A DNA stretch of 64,000 nucleotides, from positions 891,750 through 955,749 of the forward strand of contig JAKVOA010000001.1 of assembly GCA_022483045.1 (NCBI GenBank), in the 5' to 3' direction. This document shows, in pieces, positions 35,539 through 43,763 of this stretch (the stretch's first letter is position 1; every line of letters starts with the position of its first letter). The notes beneath the pieces were generated by a model that did no database searches, was not told the DNA's origin, and saw only the letters and a list, made by a program, of their open reading frames with translations. This DNA comes from Oscillospiraceae bacterium. GTDB taxonomy: Bacteria; Bacillota; Clostridia; Oscillospirales; Acutalibacteraceae. The translations under genes and the position numbers were made by a program.

Positions 35539-37296
35539 ATGGCACTTGATGGTGCTTTTCTTAGACATATCAAAAAAGAGCTGGAAGCTGCTTTGCTTGG
35601 CCGCAAAGTAGACCGTATCTATCAGCCAAACCATGATGAACTTTTTTTGTTCATGCGCAGCAAAGAGGGTACACAAAGGCTGCTGCTTTCCGCCCGTGCA
35701 AACAGTGCCCGCGTGCACCTGGTAAATGCAACACCCGAAAACCCAAAATACCCGCCGATGCTCTGCATGCTTTTGCGCAAGCGCTTAGCCGGTGCGCGCT
35801 TAGTACAAATTCGCCAACCGGGCCTCGAGAGAGTCCTGCTTTTTGATTTTGACGGAACCAATGAACTAGGCGACACCGTTCGGTTAACCTTAGCTGTTGA
35901 AATCATGGGACGCTACAGCAACGTCATCTTTATTGATGAAAACGGAAAAATTATAGATGCACTCAAGCGTGTAGATGCTGAGATGAGTTCAGAAAGACTG
36001 GTCCTTCCCGGTTTGACTTATCATCTGCCGCCACCGCAAGACAAGCTTTGCCTTTTACAAATCACACCACAGCAGGTAATAACGCATATAGAAGCCCTGC
36101 CGGGAGAAATGCAGCTGCAAAAAGCCCTGCTGCGGACTCTGCAGGGTTTGTCGCCGGTTGTCTGCCGCGAAGTTCAGTTTCAAACCGGGCAGGGACAGGA
36201 TGTGCTGATTCATGCAATGACTTCTACACAAAAAGAAAGCTGTCTTGCATCTCTTACTGCTTTGCAAAAAACAGTCTTGGAACAGTCAGGCATTCCCTGC
36301 ATGGCTGTCGGCAAACAAAAGCCGCTGGACTTTTCTTTTTTGCCCATTCATCAATATGGAAGCCAGGCAGAATGTATAGAGAAGTCAAGCTTTTCTGAGC
36401 TGCTGGATTCTTTCTATGGTGATCGCGACCGCATTGAGCGTATGCGCGTAAAGAGTCAAGATTTGCTTCATATTTTGGCAACCGTAACTGACCGTATCAG
36501 CCGCAAAATCAATAATCAGCGCGCCGAACTGAAAAATTGCGCAAAGCGTGACGAACTGCGCATGTGCGGAGATTTGCTGAATGCGAACCTTTACCGTATT
36601 ACCAAGGGAAGTACAAGCGTAAAGCTGGAAAACTTTTATGCAGAGGGACAGCCGCTGGTTGCAATTCGTTTGGACCCAGCCCTTTCGCCAAGTCAAAATG
36701 CGCAAAAGTATTATAAATCTTACCGGAAAGCGCGCACTGCACAGGAAGTGCTAACCGTACAAATTCAAAATGCCGAAGCCGAGCTTGCTTATTTAGACAG
36801 TGTCTTTGATGAGCTTTCGCGCGCAGAAAAAGAACGCGACTTAAATGAAATCCGTGCAGAGCTTACTGAAAGCGGCTATCTGCGCCGCCAAAAGGCAAAG
36901 CGGCAGAAAGAAGCTACTGCTCGCCCGCTGGAGTTTCGTACAAGTGATGGGTTTCGTGTACTGGTTGGCCGCAATAACCGCCAAAATGACCAGCTGACCT
37001 TAAAGCAGGCACATAAAAACGATGTTTGGTTGCATACACAAAAGATTCCAGGCTCTCATGTAATTCTCGTAACAGATGGAAAAAAGCCGACAGATACAGC
37101 CATTTTGCAGGCTGCCATTCTGGCTTCCTGCTACAGCAGGGGAAAGGACGCAGCAAAGGTGCCAGTGGATTATACCCTGGACCGTTATGTCAGCAAGCCG
37201 CAAGGAGCAAAGCCCGGCATGGTTATCTATGCGAATCAAAAGACTTTGTATGTGACACCGGATGCCTCTTTTGCAAAGCAGCATACACTCCAATAG
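35539..37296 (+). CDS. rqcH: Rqc2/RqcH NFACT-family ribosome quality control protein
   Basis: RqcH binds stalled 50S-peptidyl-tRNA complexes and adds C-terminal alanine tails that mark the nascent chain for degradation. Older names are FbpA or fibronectin-binding protein. The 585-residue protein has NFACT-N (MALDGAFLRHIKKELEAAL, GRKVDRIYQP), helix-hairpin-helix and a long coiled coil (about 290-460), and NFACT-R with GRNNRQNDQLTLKQAHKNDV and WLHTQKIPGSHVILV. A strong AAAGGAGGGAG precedes the start. Confidence 0.92.
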   Translation: MALDGAFLRHIKKELEAALLGRKVDRIYQPNHDELFLFMRSKEGTQRLLLSARANSARVHLVNATPENPKYPPMLCMLLRKRLAGARLVQIRQPGLERVLLFDFDGTNELGDTVRLTLAVEIMGRYSNVIFIDENGKIIDALKRVDAEMSSERLVLPGLTYHLPPPQDKLCLLQITPQQVITHIEALPGEMQLQKALLRTLQGLSPVVCREVQFQTGQGQDVLIHAMTSTQKESCLASLTALQKTVLEQSGIPCMAVGKQKPLDFSFLPIHQYGSQAECIEKSSFSELLDSFYGDRDRIERMRVKSQDLLHILATVTDRISRKINNQRAELKNCAKRDELRMCGDLLNANLYRITKGSTSVKLENFYAEGQPLVAIRLDPALSPSQNAQKYYKSYRKARTAQEVLTVQIQNAEAELAYLDSVFDELSRAEKERDLNEIRAELTESGYLRRQKAKRQKEATARPLEFRTSDGFRVLVGRNNRQNDQLTLKQAHKNDVWLHTQKIPGSHVILVTDGKKPTDTAILQAAILASCYSRGKDAAKVPVDYTLDRYVSKPQGAKPGMVIYANQKTLYVTPDASFAKQHTLQ

Positions 37297-37311
37297 AAAG
37301 GAAGTACCGCC

Positions 37312-37713
37312 GTGGCAGAAGAAAACACACAGGAACGCAAAGCAGAGCTGGATGAAGCCAATCAGCTGAAAGATGAAGTAATGCAGGGGCTTCAGGTAGG
37401 CGAACCTGCAGAGCGTCTTTTGCTCAAGGCAATTCATGCCTTGGCCCTCATCGATAACGACAGTGTTTCGTATAACGAAGCAAAAAGTACAATGATTGCC
37501 ATTTACGGTGACACTCTTGGGCAGGAAGTACCGCTGCAGATTGAACTGGAAGCTTTTACAAAGCGCCTTGCAACAATTAAAGCATTTTATGAAAAGGCAA
37601 AAGCAGAGGAAAGTGAAGAACCCGATACTCTTTCCAGAGCGTTAAACGCGATTCGCGCACATGAGCGCCGCATTGCTTACCTAAAAGAAAGAATAAGCAA
37701 ACTGAAAAAATAA
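37312..37713 (+). CDS. Uncharacterised helical protein downstream of rqcH
   Basis: A 133-residue acidic, almost wholly helical protein that I do not recognise. It has no signal peptide, membrane segment or cysteines. The C-terminus is predicted coiled coil (RALNAIRAHERRIAYLKERI, then SKLKK). It starts at GTG 37312 with AAAGGAAG upstream, 15 nt after rqcH, so it is co-translated with it. Its stop codon lies inside the left copy of the 13-bp repeat that flanks the IS30 element, so the coding sequence survived the insertion but its terminator is now 1.2 kb away. Confidence 0.7.
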   Translation: MAEENTQERKAELDEANQLKDEVMQGLQVGEPAERLLLKAIHALALIDNDSVSYNEAKSTMIAIYGDTLGQEVPLQIELEAFTKRLATIKAFYEKAKAEESEEPDTLSRALNAIRAHERRIAYLKERISKLKK

Positions 37714-37718
37714 AAGAA
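37706..37718. repeat. Left copy of IS30 flanking direct repeat
   Basis: AAAAATAAAAGAA, identical to 38938-38950. It is probably a 13-bp target-site duplication, although IS30 elements more often make 2-3 bp. It includes the stop codon (37711-37713) of the upstream gene. Confidence 0.65.
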
Positions 37719-38937
37719 CGAAAATTGCAATAACAAATTGAACACTCAGAAAGAATAAAAGTGTGGGGTCATGGCCGAGCACAAATCAAGTCAAGTTGGG
37801 CATCGAACAGTTCTTCTGGTGCGAGGTAACCAAGCCGCTTTCTCGGCAGTGCGTTTATCTCATCTGCAAACATTTGGACAGCTTCATTAAAGTAGTTTTG
37901 AATGGACACCCCTTTAGGTATGAAACGCCTCAAGACACGATTTGTACGCTCATTTACTGGCCGCTCCCAAGCGGAATAAGGATGTGCGAAATAGACGGTA
38001 GTTCCCAATGCCTCAAATGCAGAAAAAGCTGCGAATTCACTGCCATTATCCGTTGTAATACTGCGGAATATCTCGCCGAATCGTTCCCCAAACTGGTCGT
38101 GCAACTGCCTCATAGCATCGGCGATTCCGTTCGTTGTTTTCCCATCTACCCGAAAGGCGAGACAGTAGCCGGTCAATCGCTCCACAATGGTAAACACTAC
38201 TGGCTCACCTTTCTTTTTTCGTCCAAGCACCGTGTCCGATTCCCAGTGGCCAAAGGTGTTTCGCTGATTCACTTCGGCCGGCCGTTCATCCAGACTTTTG
38301 CCGTTCAAACGTTTGGAAATGCGGGGGTTCCCACGCTTTCTCCTTGTCAGAGCCTCAGGAAGATCAAAGGGCGTAAGCACTATTTCGCCTTTCCAAAGAA
38401 GGTTATAGAGTGTTTTGGTACAGGAGATTTCATCTGCGGGAAACAAGCCTTTGCTCCTTGCATGGCCTACGCAGGCATCGAACGACCATTTATGCACACG
38501 CACCTGCTCCGCTGTCCAGCGAAGGAAGGCCGAGTCTCTTGGTATGCTTCTGGTGCGGCGGCAGTGGCTGCGGTTCGCACAGTATACGGCGGCTTTTCTC
38601 TTTGCAGTGTATCCGGGCCTGCGACCGTGACCGCAATAAGGAGGCGTTCCGCGCTGCAGCTCATAACCGACGGTTGATGGGCTGCAATTGATCATCCGGG
38701 CGACGGCTCTGTTTGAATATCTTGAATATCCTAGCTTTTTTAGTTGTTGGATTGCTCCCCGTTCTTCTGCTCCCAGGTTCTGTCCACGCTTGCGTTCTGC
38801 CGAGATTATGATAGAATGACTATATTCCATGGCGTTTGGTCCCTTCTGTCAGAGTTTTGTGTGGTAACTTTATTCTAACAGATGAGTCCATTCACCATGG
38901 ACCTTTTTATGTGTTCAATTTGATTTTACAATTTACC
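37719..38937 (-). mobile_element. IS30-family insertion sequence, apparently intact
   Basis: A 1219-bp element with imperfect 27-bp terminal inverted repeats (37719-37745 and 38911-38937). The inner ends share CAAATTGAACAC exactly and about 22 of 27 positions match overall. One transposase gene fills the element. It is flanked by a 13-bp direct repeat and sits between the rqcH-operon stop codon and the shared terminator at 38952. The intact gene, ends and repeats point to a recent insertion. Confidence 0.9.
37769..38830 (-). CDS. IS30-family transposase
   Basis: A 353-residue DDE transposase. The N-terminal HTH_38 helix-turn-helix is at about 20-62 (LGAEERGAIQQLKKLGYSRY, RAVARMINCSPSTVGYEL). 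The catalytic core has the acidic triad in FGHWESDTVLGRKKKG, TTDNGSEFAAF and NERTNRVLRRFIPKG, the IS30 signature, including the spaced Glu block. No stop or frameshift is seen. GAAGGGA precedes the start. A 304-residue plus-strand open frame over the same DNA is its shadow. Confidence 0.95.
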   Translation of the reverse strand: MEYSHSIIISAERKRGQNLGAEERGAIQQLKKLGYSRYSNRAVARMINCSPSTVGYELQRGTPPYCGHGRRPGYTAKRKAAVYCANRSHCRRTRSIPRDSAFLRWTAEQVRVHKWSFDACVGHARSKGLFPADEISCTKTLYNLLWKGEIVLTPFDLPEALTRRKRGNPRISKRLNGKSLDERPAEVNQRNTFGHWESDTVLGRKKKGEPVVFTIVERLTGYCLAFRVDGKTTNGIADAMRQLHDQFGERFGEIFRSITTDNGSEFAAFSAFEALGTTVYFAHPYSAWERPVNERTNRVLRRFIPKGVSIQNYFNEAVQMFADEINALPRKRLGYLAPEELFDAQLDLICARP

Positions 38938-38950
38938 AAAAATAAAAGAA
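38938..38950. repeat. Right copy of IS30 flanking direct repeat
   Basis: AAAAATAAAAGAA, the partner of 37706-37718. Joining the two copies recreates a short spacer between the upstream gene's stop codon and the terminator at 38952. Confidence 0.65.
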
Positions 38951-38951
38951 A

Positions 38952-38983
38952 CCGCCACCGGAAAAACCGGTGGTGGCCTTTTT
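38952..38983. terminator. Bidirectional terminator for rqcH and dap operons
   Basis: A 10-bp stem CCGCCACCGG / CCGGTGGTGG with loop AAAAA. CCTTTTT follows on the plus strand and TTTCTTTTATTTTT on the minus strand. Before the IS30 insertion it would have ended the rqcH operon; it still ends the asd-dapA-dapB-ACT operon. Confidence 0.85.
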
Positions 38984-39004
38984 AATTTTCATAGGTTTTG
39001 TAGA

Positions 39005-39466
39005 TCAACAGGAAAGTGCTTTTTTCAAGGCATCCAAAGTAACCACAAAGTCTGCCTCTGTCATCAGCATTGAAATATCTTCATCAGATGTTGTAACAAT
39101 ACGAATATCCGAATTGACAGAAGATACCGCAGAAAGCACCTTGGCGGCAACACCCGGGGTGTGTACCATATCTTTATCAAAAACGTTGATTTTGCAGTTT
39201 CCGCTGCTTACAATCGTTTTGATTTTTGCTTTCTCCTGCAAAGAAGAAGTAAATTTCAAGATTTTTCCGAGATCATCATCACTAATCGTAAAAGAAACCG
39301 CAGTGTGAGAACCATGATTTGGAGAAAGAGAAATCATGTCAACATTTACACCGAGGTCCGCAATTTTCACAAAGATATCCGCAAGGAAATCCGGACGTGC
39401 CGGACAATTCTGCAGGGTAATCAGCGTAATTTCGCTGGTGGTATTGATGGTTTGTTTTGCTGCCAT
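39005..39466 (-). CDS. Free-standing tandem ACT protein, aspartokinase regulatory-domain type
   Basis: A 153-residue protein made only of two ACT domains. They read like the C-terminal regulatory half of aspartokinase (LysC): ITLITLQNCPARPDFLADIF, LGVNVDMISLSPNHGSHTAV, then HTPGVAAKVLSAVSSV, and IRIVTTSDEDISMLM. No kinase domain is attached. As the last gene of a lysine-riboswitch-controlled dap operon it probably senses lysine. Whether it assembles with a separately encoded aspartokinase, or with DapA/Asd, is inference. AGGAGTG lies before the start. It is 16 nt after dapB. Confidence 0.82.
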   Translation of the reverse strand: MAAKQTINTTSEITLITLQNCPARPDFLADIFVKIADLGVNVDMISLSPNHGSHTAVSFTISDDDLGKILKFTSSLQEKAKIKTIVSSGNCKINVFDKDMVHTPGVAAKVLSAVSSVNSDIRIVTTSDEDISMLMTEADFVVTLDALKKALSC

Positions 39467-39482
39467 CTTCTCTTTTCACTCC

Positions 39483-40232
39483 TTATTTCAGCAAATTTGA
39501 CATATCGTACAGGCCTGCCGGTTTGCCAGCCAAAAATACGGCGGCATTTACTGCGCCAGCTGCAAAGACTTCTTTCGATTGCGCTGAGTGCGACAGCGTA
39601 ATCACTTCATGATGACCAGCAAACAAAACTTCGTGTTCACCAACAATTGTTCCGCCGCGAATCGAATGAATGCCGATTTCACTTGGCTCCCGCTTTTTAC
39701 GCTGAGAATGACGGTCGTAAACATAGTGCATATCGCCGCCGCGTGCCTGTGATACTGCATCGGCAATCATCAGTGCAGTTCCGCTGGGTGCATCAATTTT
39801 TTGGTTGTGGTGCTTTTCTATGATTTCCACATCAAAAGCTGGGCCTAAGACCTGTGCAGCTTTTTTGCTAAGCTCAATCAGCAGATTAATACCCAAAGAC
39901 ATATTGCGAGAATAAAAAACGGGAATCGCCTTTGCTGCTTCTTTCAGTTTTTCAACCTGAGCACTGTCATATCCGGTTGTGCACAGCACAACCGGGACTT
40001 TGTTTTGTTTAGCATAGTCGAGCAGGGGAAGAAGTGCAGAGGGATTAGAAAAATCTATCACAACATCTGCCGGCACATTCACTTCTGCAGGCGAAGAAAA
40101 GACCGGGAAATCACATGCGCAGGAACGCACATCTACACCAGCCACTGCCTGCACGTCTTCACGGCCGGAAATCTCAGCGGCAACTACATGACCCATGTGA
40201 CCGCTGCAGCCGCTAATTAAGACATTTATCAT
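39483..40232 (-). CDS. dapB: 4-hydroxy-tetrahydrodipicolinate reductase
   Basis: Reduces HTPA to tetrahydrodipicolinate with NAD(P)H. The 249-residue product has NAD-binding ISGCSGHMGHVVAAEI, VVIDFSNPSALLPLL, catalytic and substrate-binding EIIEKHHNQKIDAPSGTALM, and the C-terminal AGHHEVITLSHSAQSKEVFA. It lies 28 nt after dapA. Confidence 0.95.
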   Translation of the reverse strand: MINVLISGCSGHMGHVVAAEISGREDVQAVAGVDVRSCACDFPVFSSPAEVNVPADVVIDFSNPSALLPLLDYAKQNKVPVVLCTTGYDSAQVEKLKEAAKAIPVFYSRNMSLGINLLIELSKKAAQVLGPAFDVEIIEKHHNQKIDAPSGTALMIADAVSQARGGDMHYVYDRHSQRKKREPSEIGIHSIRGGTIVGEHEVLFAGHHEVITLSHSAQSKEVFAAGAVNAAVFLAGKPAGLYDMSNLLK

Positions 40233-40260
40233 TTTACATATCCCTCTTTCGAGATTTTTC

Positions 40261-41148
40261 TTAGATACATTTGTACGCTTTTAGTGCTGCAAAAAGCTTT
40301 GCCTTTGCAGCATCATCCATTTCAACCAGCGGCAGGCGGCAGATGCCACAGTCAAACCCCATCATGCGCATAGCTTCTTTTACAGGAATCGGATTGATAT
40401 CCATAAACAAAGCGTCCATCAGGGGCAGGTACTCTGCTTCCATCTCTGCTGCTTTTTTTGTATCGTGCTGAAAGAAAGCTGTGCACAAATCATGCATCTG
40501 CTTTGGCATGCAGTTGGCAAAAACCGAAATAACACCTTTTCCGCCAAGAGAAAGCATAGGCAGCGCCTGGTCATCATTTCCGGAGTAGACATTAAAATTG
40601 TCTTTGCAAAGGGAAATGGTACGTGCTACAGATGTAATATCACCGTTTGCTTCTTTTACGCCATTGATATTGGGGTGCTGTGAAAGGATCTGATACGTTT
40701 CCGGTTTTACATTGACGCCGGTACGCGACGGAACATTATAGATAATAATTGGTTTCTGGACACGGTCAGCAAGGTATGTGTAGTGGGCAATCAAACCTTT
40801 TTGTGAAGTCTTGTTGTAGAAAGGTGTTACAACCAACAGTGCATCTGCACCAGCAGCCTCGGCTGTTTTGCACAGTTCTAAAGCATGTGCTGTGCAGTTG
40901 CTGCCGGCGCCGGCAATAACCGGTACACGGCCGGCAATCTTTTTTACGCCGTGCTGCAGGATTTTCTCATATTCTTCCGCTGTCAGAACCGGAGATTCGC
41001 CCGTGGTCGCACACAGAACAATAGCGTCTGTGCTATTGGCAAGGTGAAAGTCCAGCAAGCGGTCCAGCATTTCATAGTTTACAGAACCGTCCTGCGAGAA
41101 AGGCGTGACCAGCGCAACCGCAGATCCAGTAAAAATTGGATTTTTCAT
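40261..41148 (-). CDS. dapA: 4-hydroxy-tetrahydrodipicolinate synthase
   Basis: Condenses pyruvate with aspartate semialdehyde, the first committed step to lysine and diaminopimelate. The 295-residue TIM barrel has the GSAVALVTPFSQDGSVNYE N-terminus, CATTGESPVLTAEEY, the catalytic Tyr in IIIYNVPSRTGVN, and the Schiff-base Lys in INGVKEANGDI. The start at 41148 has GGGGG 8 nt upstream and gives the family N-terminus MKNPIFTGSAVALVTPF. Confidence 0.95.
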   Translation of the reverse strand: MKNPIFTGSAVALVTPFSQDGSVNYEMLDRLLDFHLANSTDAIVLCATTGESPVLTAEEYEKILQHGVKKIAGRVPVIAGAGSNCTAHALELCKTAEAAGADALLVVTPFYNKTSQKGLIAHYTYLADRVQKPIIIYNVPSRTGVNVKPETYQILSQHPNINGVKEANGDITSVARTISLCKDNFNVYSGNDDQALPMLSLGGKGVISVFANCMPKQMHDLCTAFFQHDTKKAAEMEAEYLPLMDALFMDINPIPVKEAMRMMGFDCGICRLPLVEMDDAAKAKLFAALKAYKCI

Positions 41149-41166
41149 AAGAAATGCCCCCATAAA

Positions 41167-42246
41167 TTAATCCATATAGCCCTTTGCTGCAAGCAGCTCA
41201 GCAAGCAGCACTGCACCGCCTGCGGCACCGCGCAGAGTGTTGTGAGACAGGCAGACAAATTTAATTGTATATTGGCTGTCCGGACGCAGTCGGCCGATAG
41301 ATACAGCCATTCCTTTTTCAAGGTTGCGGTCCAGCCGCGTCTGCGGGCGGTCTTCCTCACGGAAATAATGCAGAAATTGCTTTGGAGCACTCGGCAGTTT
41401 CAGCTCCTGCGGAACACCCTTGTAGGTTTCCCAGCGCTCGATAATTTCTTCCATAGTAGCCGGCTTTTCAAAAGTTGCAAAGACTGCCGCAGTGTGGCCA
41501 TCCGAAACAGGGACACGCAGGCACTGAGACGTGATATTCGGCTCTGTAGCATTTACAATCTTTCCGTCTTCAATATGGCCCCAGATCTTCATCGGCTCGT
41601 TTTCGCTTTTGCCCTCTTCGCCGCCGATAAAAGGAATTACATTATCTAAAATCTGCGGGAAAGTTTCAAATGTTTTTCCGGCACCGGAAATTGCCTGATA
41701 GGTGCAGGCCAGTACTTTGGTCACATGCAGGTCCATCAGCGGCTGAATTGCTGGGACATAGCTTTGCAGAGAACAATTTGATTTGACAGCGATAAAACCG
41801 CGCTTTGTTCCCAGGCGCTTGCGCTGTGTTGGGATAATCTCTGCATGGTCTGCATTGATTTCCGGGATAATCATCGGCACATCCGGCACCAAGCGGTTTG
41901 CACTGTTGTTGGAAATAACCGGGCACTCATGCTTTGCGTACATTTCTTCCAGCTGACGGGTAGCGTCCTTTGGCATATTGACCGCACAGAAAACAAAGTC
42001 GACCATGTTCGTGACTTTATCTACATCTTTTTCTGCGTTAAAAATCACCATGTTTTTCATTGCTTCCGGCATCGGCGTTTTCATCAGCCAATGGTCGCCG
42101 ACTGCTTCTTGATATGTTTTTCCTGCGGACCGCGCACTTGCCGCAAGCGCTGTGACATGAAACCACGGGTGGTTTTCCAACAGCGTTGCAAAGCGCTGGC
42201 CGACCATACCTGTTGCACCGATAATACCGACATTGTACTGTTTCAT
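41167..42246 (-). CDS. asd: Aspartate-semialdehyde dehydrogenase, archaeal/fungal-like type
   Basis: Reduces aspartyl phosphate to aspartate semialdehyde, feeding lysine, threonine and methionine. The 359-residue product has NADP-binding VGIIGATGMVGQRFATLLEN. The active-site Cys is in KSNCSLQSYVPAIQPL, and the catalytic His lies in a downstream block. The length and Cys context fit the archaeal/fungal-like subfamily common in Clostridia. It is the first gene of the lysine-riboswitch operon. AGGAGG lies 12 nt before the start, a slightly long spacing. Confidence 0.92.
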   Translation of the reverse strand: MKQYNVGIIGATGMVGQRFATLLENHPWFHVTALAASARSAGKTYQEAVGDHWLMKTPMPEAMKNMVIFNAEKDVDKVTNMVDFVFCAVNMPKDATRQLEEMYAKHECPVISNNSANRLVPDVPMIIPEINADHAEIIPTQRKRLGTKRGFIAVKSNCSLQSYVPAIQPLMDLHVTKVLACTYQAISGAGKTFETFPQILDNVIPFIGGEEGKSENEPMKIWGHIEDGKIVNATEPNITSQCLRVPVSDGHTAAVFATFEKPATMEEIIERWETYKGVPQELKLPSAPKQFLHYFREEDRPQTRLDRNLEKGMAVSIGRLRPDSQYTIKFVCLSHNTLRGAAGGAVLLAELLAAKGYMD

Positions 42247-42292
42247 TGTTTACAGAAGCCTCCTATAAGGGTGTGGAAAAACTTGCAGGTAC

Positions 42293-42317
42293 AAAAAAGA
42301 CCGGTTGCAAACCGGTC
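42293..42317 (-). terminator. Riboswitch expression-platform terminator before asd
   Basis: On the minus strand, an 8-bp stem GACCGGTT / AACCGGTC (loop of 3) followed by TTTTTT. It is between the lysine aptamer and asd, the place of an attenuator, and a second hairpin (CGGCAAAA / TTTTGCCG) lies between it and the aptamer. Confidence 0.9.
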
Positions 42318-42371
42318 GTCTCACATCTATAATAGAGAAGTTCGGCAAAATGGAAAAGGACTTCTTTTGCC

Positions 42372-42536
42372 GATAGCGCTCCATCATATTGCTATGACGA
42401 CAGTTGAGGCGATTTTCACGCGTCAACCAGGAAACCGGTGTACCAAAACCGCTCCTTCGGCGAATTTCCCTTTCGCAGGCTTTCATAAGCTTTGGCAGCT
42501 TCCGGCTCTGCTACTCTTTCAATCCGCACCTCTATC
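42372..42536 (-). ncRNA. Lysine riboswitch (L-box) upstream of asd
   Basis: On the minus strand the leader contains the conserved core of the lysine riboswitch in the right order: GATAGAGGTGCGG at the 5' side, AAAGAGTAGCAGAGCC, GAAAGGGAAATTCGCCGAAG, GGTTGACGCG, CTGTCGTCATAG and ATGGAGCGCTATC at the 3' side. GATAG and CTATC pair as the end of P1. Downstream come an intermediate hairpin and an intrinsic terminator. High lysine should end transcription of asd-dapA-dapB-ACT early. Confidence 0.93.
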
Positions 42537-42544
42537 TCTTGCAT

Positions 42545-42573
42545 ATCATAGCAGACTTGCTATTGGATGTCAA
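42545..42573 (-). promoter_or_regulatory. Promoter of the lysine-riboswitch operon
   Basis: On the minus strand, TTGACA (42568-42573), a 17-nt spacer and TATGAT (42545-42550), just upstream of the aptamer. It overlaps the oppositely directed queA promoter. Confidence 0.85.
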
Positions 42574-42585
42574 TTTATTTATAAT
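42557..42585 (+). promoter_or_regulatory. Promoter of queA, overlapping the divergent asd promoter
   Basis: TTGCTA (42557-42562), a 17-nt spacer and TATAAT (42580-42585). The footprint overlaps the minus-strand promoter by 17 nt, so the two are probably mutually exclusive. The rest of 42247-42671 is the riboswitch leader on one side and about 85 nt of queA leader on the other. Confidence 0.7.
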
Positions 42586-42671
42586 AAAGATGCGGTGCTG
42601 TCCCATAAAGATACCGTAATTTTTTCAGGAAGCCGCAGCCGCGGTTTTTTGAATACTATAGGAGAAACAGT

Positions 42672-43718
42672 ATGCAACTAGACCTGAATAATTTACAGAC
42701 CAAAGATTTTTATTATGACCTTCCAAAAGAATTGATCGCCCAGACACCTGTAGAGCCAAGAGATGCTTCACGGCTGTTAACGCTGAATAAAAAAACCGGC
42801 GAAATTGCTCATTGCCATTTCCATGATATTACAGACTGGCTGCGCCCAGGCGACTGTTTGGTACTCAATGATTCCCGTGTGCTGCCTGCACGCATTTACG
42901 GTATTAAAGAAGACACCGGCGCCCGTGTAGAGTTTTTACTGCTGACCAACCAGGGAAACGACACCTGGGAAGTTTTGTGCAAGCCAGGCAAAAAAGCAAA
43001 GATCGGCACACACTTTACATTTGGGGACGGTCTCTTAAAAGCAGAAGTGACAGATGTGCATGATGATGGCAACCGCATTGTCCATTTTTCATACAGCGGC
43101 AGTTTCTTTTCTATTTTGGACCAGATAGGACAGATGCCTCTGCCACCGTATATTAAAAAGAAACTGGAAAACCAAGAACGGTACCAAACTGTCTATTCCC
43201 GCGAGGTCGGCTCTGCCGCAGCGCCAACCGCCGGCTTACACTTTACCAAGGAGCTCTTAAACAAGGCGAGAGCTATGGGCGTAAAGACGGTCTTTGTCAC
43301 CCTGCATGTCGGTTTGGGGACTTTTCGTCCTGTTACTGCCGATAAAGTAACTGATCACAAAATGCACTCAGAACATTACCTGCTGCCGCAGGAAACGGCG
43401 GATGTCATCAATGCCACGAAAAAGGCCGGCGGCCGCGTGATTTCGGTTGGCACCACCAGCTGCCGCACACTGGAAAGTGTCGCTGCAAAAGAAGGCTGTA
43501 TAAAGGAAAGCGAAGGGTGGACCGACATTTTTATTTATCCCGGCTTTCAATTTAAAGTGCTTGACGGCCTCATTACAAATTTTCACCTGCCGGAAAGCAC
43601 CCTGATTATGCTGGTGAGCGCCTTTGCCGGCTACGACCATATTATGAACGCTTATCGGGTTGCTGTGCAGGAAAAATACAGATTTTTTTCCTTTGGAGAT
43701 GCAATGTTCATCTACTAA
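42672..43718 (+). CDS. queA: S-adenosylmethionine:tRNA ribosyltransferase-isomerase
   Basis: Transfers the ribosyl part of SAM to 7-aminomethyl-7-deazaguanine in tRNA, making epoxyqueuosine. The 348-residue product has [61 protein letters not shown], and [20 protein letters not shown]. The conserved partner tgt follows after 45 nt. Confidence 0.96.
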   Translation: MQLDLNNLQTKDFYYDLPKELIAQTPVEPRDASRLLTLNKKTGEIAHCHFHDITDWLRPGDCLVLNDSRVLPARIYGIKEDTGARVEFLLLTNQGNDTWEVLCKPGKKAKIGTHFTFGDGLLKAEVTDVHDDGNRIVHFSYSGSFFSILDQIGQMPLPPYIKKKLENQERYQTVYSREVGSAAAPTAGLHFTKELLNKARAMGVKTVFVTLHVGLGTFRPVTADKVTDHKMHSEHYLLPQETADVINATKKAGGRVISVGTTSCRTLESVAAKEGCIKESEGWTDIFIYPGFQFKVLDGLITNFHLPESTLIMLVSAFAGYDHIMNAYRVAVQEKYRFFSFGDAMFIY

Positions 43719-43763
43719 TTCTCCCAAATTTTAATTTTGTATAATAGAAGGATTGCAAATTAT

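Noticed and set aside
37763..38677. 304-residue plus-strand open frame
   Set aside because: It is the complement of the IS30 transposase gene, which has clear motifs; the plus frame has no family features.
41845..42681. 278-residue plus-strand open frame opposite asd and the riboswitch
   Set aside because: It runs through the asd coding strand, the terminator, the aptamer and both promoters and has no recognisable domain.
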